Below are positions 13,604 to 14,464 of a stretch of DNA of 14,464 nt, piece after piece. Numbering within the stretch: position 1 is the stretch's first letter; each line of letters opens with the position of its first letter. The stretch is from Armatimonadota bacterium (GTDB lineage: Bacteria; Armatimonadota; JAAZEB01). The stretch covers positions 1 through 14,464 of the forward strand of contig DUUU01000625.1 in NCBI GenBank assembly GCA_012841485.1, given 5' to 3'. The notes under the pieces are model-generated. The model was not told where the DNA came from. It worked only from the letters and a program-made list of their open reading frames with translations, and made no database searches. A program made the translations under genes and the position numbers.

Positions 13604-13834
13604 CTATTCGTGCGTGGTTGGCTCCTGACGAACGGTGATCTCGGCAATCACGCCGCGCTTGCCCGCAAGTTCGTGGGCGACATCCATCGCCTGGTGGTAC
13701 TCCTGAGACGTGCGCACGCCGCCCTGGAGCACGACCGTCTCATCCGTCACCTCGACGTTGATCGCCCACATGCGTAGTTTGTTGGCAATGGCGCGCTCAA
13801 TCTGGTCGGCCAGCTCGGCCTTCTCGTCACTCAT
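13604..13834 (-). CDS. Small BON-domain protein
   Basis: 76 residues. The ATG at 13834 is chosen because GGAGGGGAG (13841-13849) lies 6 bases upstream; an upstream in-frame start would add a low-complexity Gly/Ala/Pro stretch. Almost the whole protein is one BON-like domain: a first helix (LADQIERAIANKLRMWAI), a strand pair around VTDETVVLQGGVRTSQEYHQA, a helix (AMDVAHELAGKRGV) and a last strand (IAEITVRQ). BON domains usually bind phospholipids or other ligands and occur in OsmY, Kbp and secretins. There is no signal peptide, so a cytoplasmic single-domain form is likely, and the function is unknown. It lies 94 bases downstream of another - strand gene and may share its transcript, although it has its own strong ribosome binding site. 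Confidence 0.78.
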   Translation of the reverse strand: MSDEKAELADQIERAIANKLRMWAINVEVTDETVVLQGGVRTSQEYHQAMDVAHELAGKRGVIAEITVRQEPTTHE

Positions 13835-13928
13835 CTCCGACTCCCCTCCGCCAGGACGTTCCGCTCCGCGAGCCGCCTCCGGCACGGGCAGTCTACCCGC
13901 TCGCTGCCGACCTCAAGCCAAACGGCGA

Positions 13929-14255
13929 TCAGCGCGAGATCGCCGTCAGATCCACCTCTTCCCAATCGCCATTCCACTCATAGAGGCGGACGCTATGCGT
14001 GCGCTCTGTCTCCGAATAGGTGACCTCTTCGCGCACTTCGCCGGCGCGCCGGCGGGCATAGAAGGTCTTCACATCCAACACGCGCGGCCGGCTGACGCGC
14101 TCCAGCTTCATGCGCCGGCCACTCTTCTCGAAGATGACGGCATCATGCCACTCAGGCGAGCCATCCCTTCGGGTGACGCTCGTCTTCTCGTTCTTCACGA
14201 TGCCAAAACGCTCGTCTATCATATCGACGAGATCATCCCAACGCTCGTCGTCCAT
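13929..14255 (-). CDS. Conserved-looking hypothetical protein, 108 residues
   Basis: The ATG at 14255 is supported by GGGGAGG (14262-14268) 6 bases upstream; an in-frame GTG at 14270 would overlap that site. The product is soluble and highly charged, with no signal peptide or membrane segment. It starts DDERWDDLVDMIDERFGI, an acidic amphipathic helix. Then come short strands: a basic segment (SGRRMKLERVSRPRVLDVKT), YARRRAGEVREEVTYSETE, and VRLYEWNGDWEEVDLTA near the end. The alternating beta pattern suggests a small helix-plus-sheet fold. I do not recognise a named family, although it resembles short uncharacterised proteins seen in several bacterial phyla. It is the first gene after a near-consensus promoter and precedes the BON-domain gene. 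No function is proposed. Confidence 0.75.
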   Translation of the reverse strand: MDDERWDDLVDMIDERFGIVKNEKTSVTRRDGSPEWHDAVIFEKSGRRMKLERVSRPRVLDVKTFYARRRAGEVREEVTYSETERTHSVRLYEWNGDWEEVDLTAISR

Positions 14256-14299
14256 CCCATGCCTCCCCACTAGTCTTGACTGCTACCCGTTTCGGAGCC

Positions 14300-14328
14300 A
14301 TTATAGCACCGGGCAAGGGCAGAGTCAA
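14300..14328 (-). promoter_or_regulatory. Near-consensus sigma-70 promoter of the 108-residue hypothetical gene
   Basis: On the - strand, TTGACT (14328-14323) is followed after 17 bp by TATAAT (14305-14300), 5 of 6 and 6 of 6 matches. Transcription would begin near 14293, about 38 bases before the ATG at 14255. The -35 box ends 13 bases from the suspected insertion-sequence boundary at 14342. Confidence 0.85.
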
Positions 14329-14341
14329 ACGGGGATCCGGC

Positions 14342-14464
14342 CAGGGTCATTTCATTCAGCGGTCTCGGGGCCGCCCGGCGGTCAGCACGATGGTGACTGC
14401 CTGCTTGTACCGACCGGCGTACGTGCGGAGAGCCGCCGCGATGTTGTGTGCTCCGGCACGTCGC
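14342..14464 (-). mobile_element. Possible end of an insertion sequence (ISAs1-like), truncated by the window
   Basis: CAGGGTCATTTCATTCA (14342-14358) resembles, from memory, the CAGGG-type ends of ISAs1-family elements. It overlaps the stop codon of an incoming reading frame whose end looks like a transposase C-terminus. The other terminal repeat and any target duplication lie outside the window, so this is an inference. Confidence 0.4.
14356..14463 (-). CDS. C-terminal fragment, possibly of a transposase (5' partial)
   Basis: A - strand frame enters from beyond the right edge and stops at TGA (14358-14356), leaving 35 visible residues. They include AGAHNIAAALRTYAGRYKQAV and end in TAGRPRDR. 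Codons end mostly in G or C like the neighbouring genes. HNIA-x-ALR near the C-terminus recalls DDE transposases of the ISAs1/IS4-like groups, where this segment closes the catalytic domain. With so little sequence this could be another protein, or a non-coding run. If it is a transposase, the stop codon lies inside the presumed terminal repeat, which is common in compact insertion sequences. Confidence 0.4.
   Translation of the reverse strand, partial: RRAGAHNIAAALRTYAGRYKQAVTIVLTAGRPRDR

Overview
This is a GC-rich chromosomal window, apparently of housekeeping and conserved-hypothetical genes from a free-living bacterium. Codons end mostly in G or C. Start codons are often TTG or GTG: asd, secDF and prfB all appear to use TTG. 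Several sigma-70-type promoters are close to consensus. I see no CRISPR array, tRNA, rRNA, phage module or defence system. Fused secDF upstream of a bifunctional relA/spoT gene, and an in-frame UGA in prfB, suit many deep-branching or Gram-positive-like lineages. My weak guess, from general resemblance only, is Armatimonadota or a similar poorly sampled phylum.

Layout. 1-1764 (+): 3' part of an O-antigen ligase/polymerase-type membrane protein with a TPR tail. 1765-2092: hairpin-containing spacer with a likely promoter. 2093-3199 (+): exported protein of unknown function. 3200-3590: spacer with a terminator-like hairpin, a dyad and the asd promoter. 3591-4628 (+): asd, closed by a strong intrinsic terminator. 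4760-5755 (+): HEAT-repeat protein with a C-terminal SEC-C zinc motif, converging with relA with one base between the stops. 10624-5757 (-): secDF then relA, probably one operon behind a perfect TTGACA-N17-TATAAT promoter, with a strong hairpin between the two genes. 10909-12177 (+): Gfo/Idh/MocA oxidoreductase. 12391-13519 (+): prfB (RF2), read through a programmed +1 frameshift and preceded by a promoter and three consecutive hairpins. 14255-13604 (-): a conserved hypothetical followed by a small BON-domain protein, behind another near-consensus promoter. The last ~120 bases look like the end of an insertion sequence, with the C-terminus of its transposase.

Functionally the window spans protein export (SecDF), the stringent response (Rel), translation termination (RF2), amino-acid biosynthesis (Asd) and surface polysaccharide or glycosylation (Wzy-type). 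These are mostly unrelated core functions with local operon structure only. I found no convincing new multi-gene system. The most distinctive points are regulatory: the prfB leader and its unusually spaced frameshift site, the secDF-relA intercistronic hairpin, and the probable insertion-sequence boundary at the right edge.
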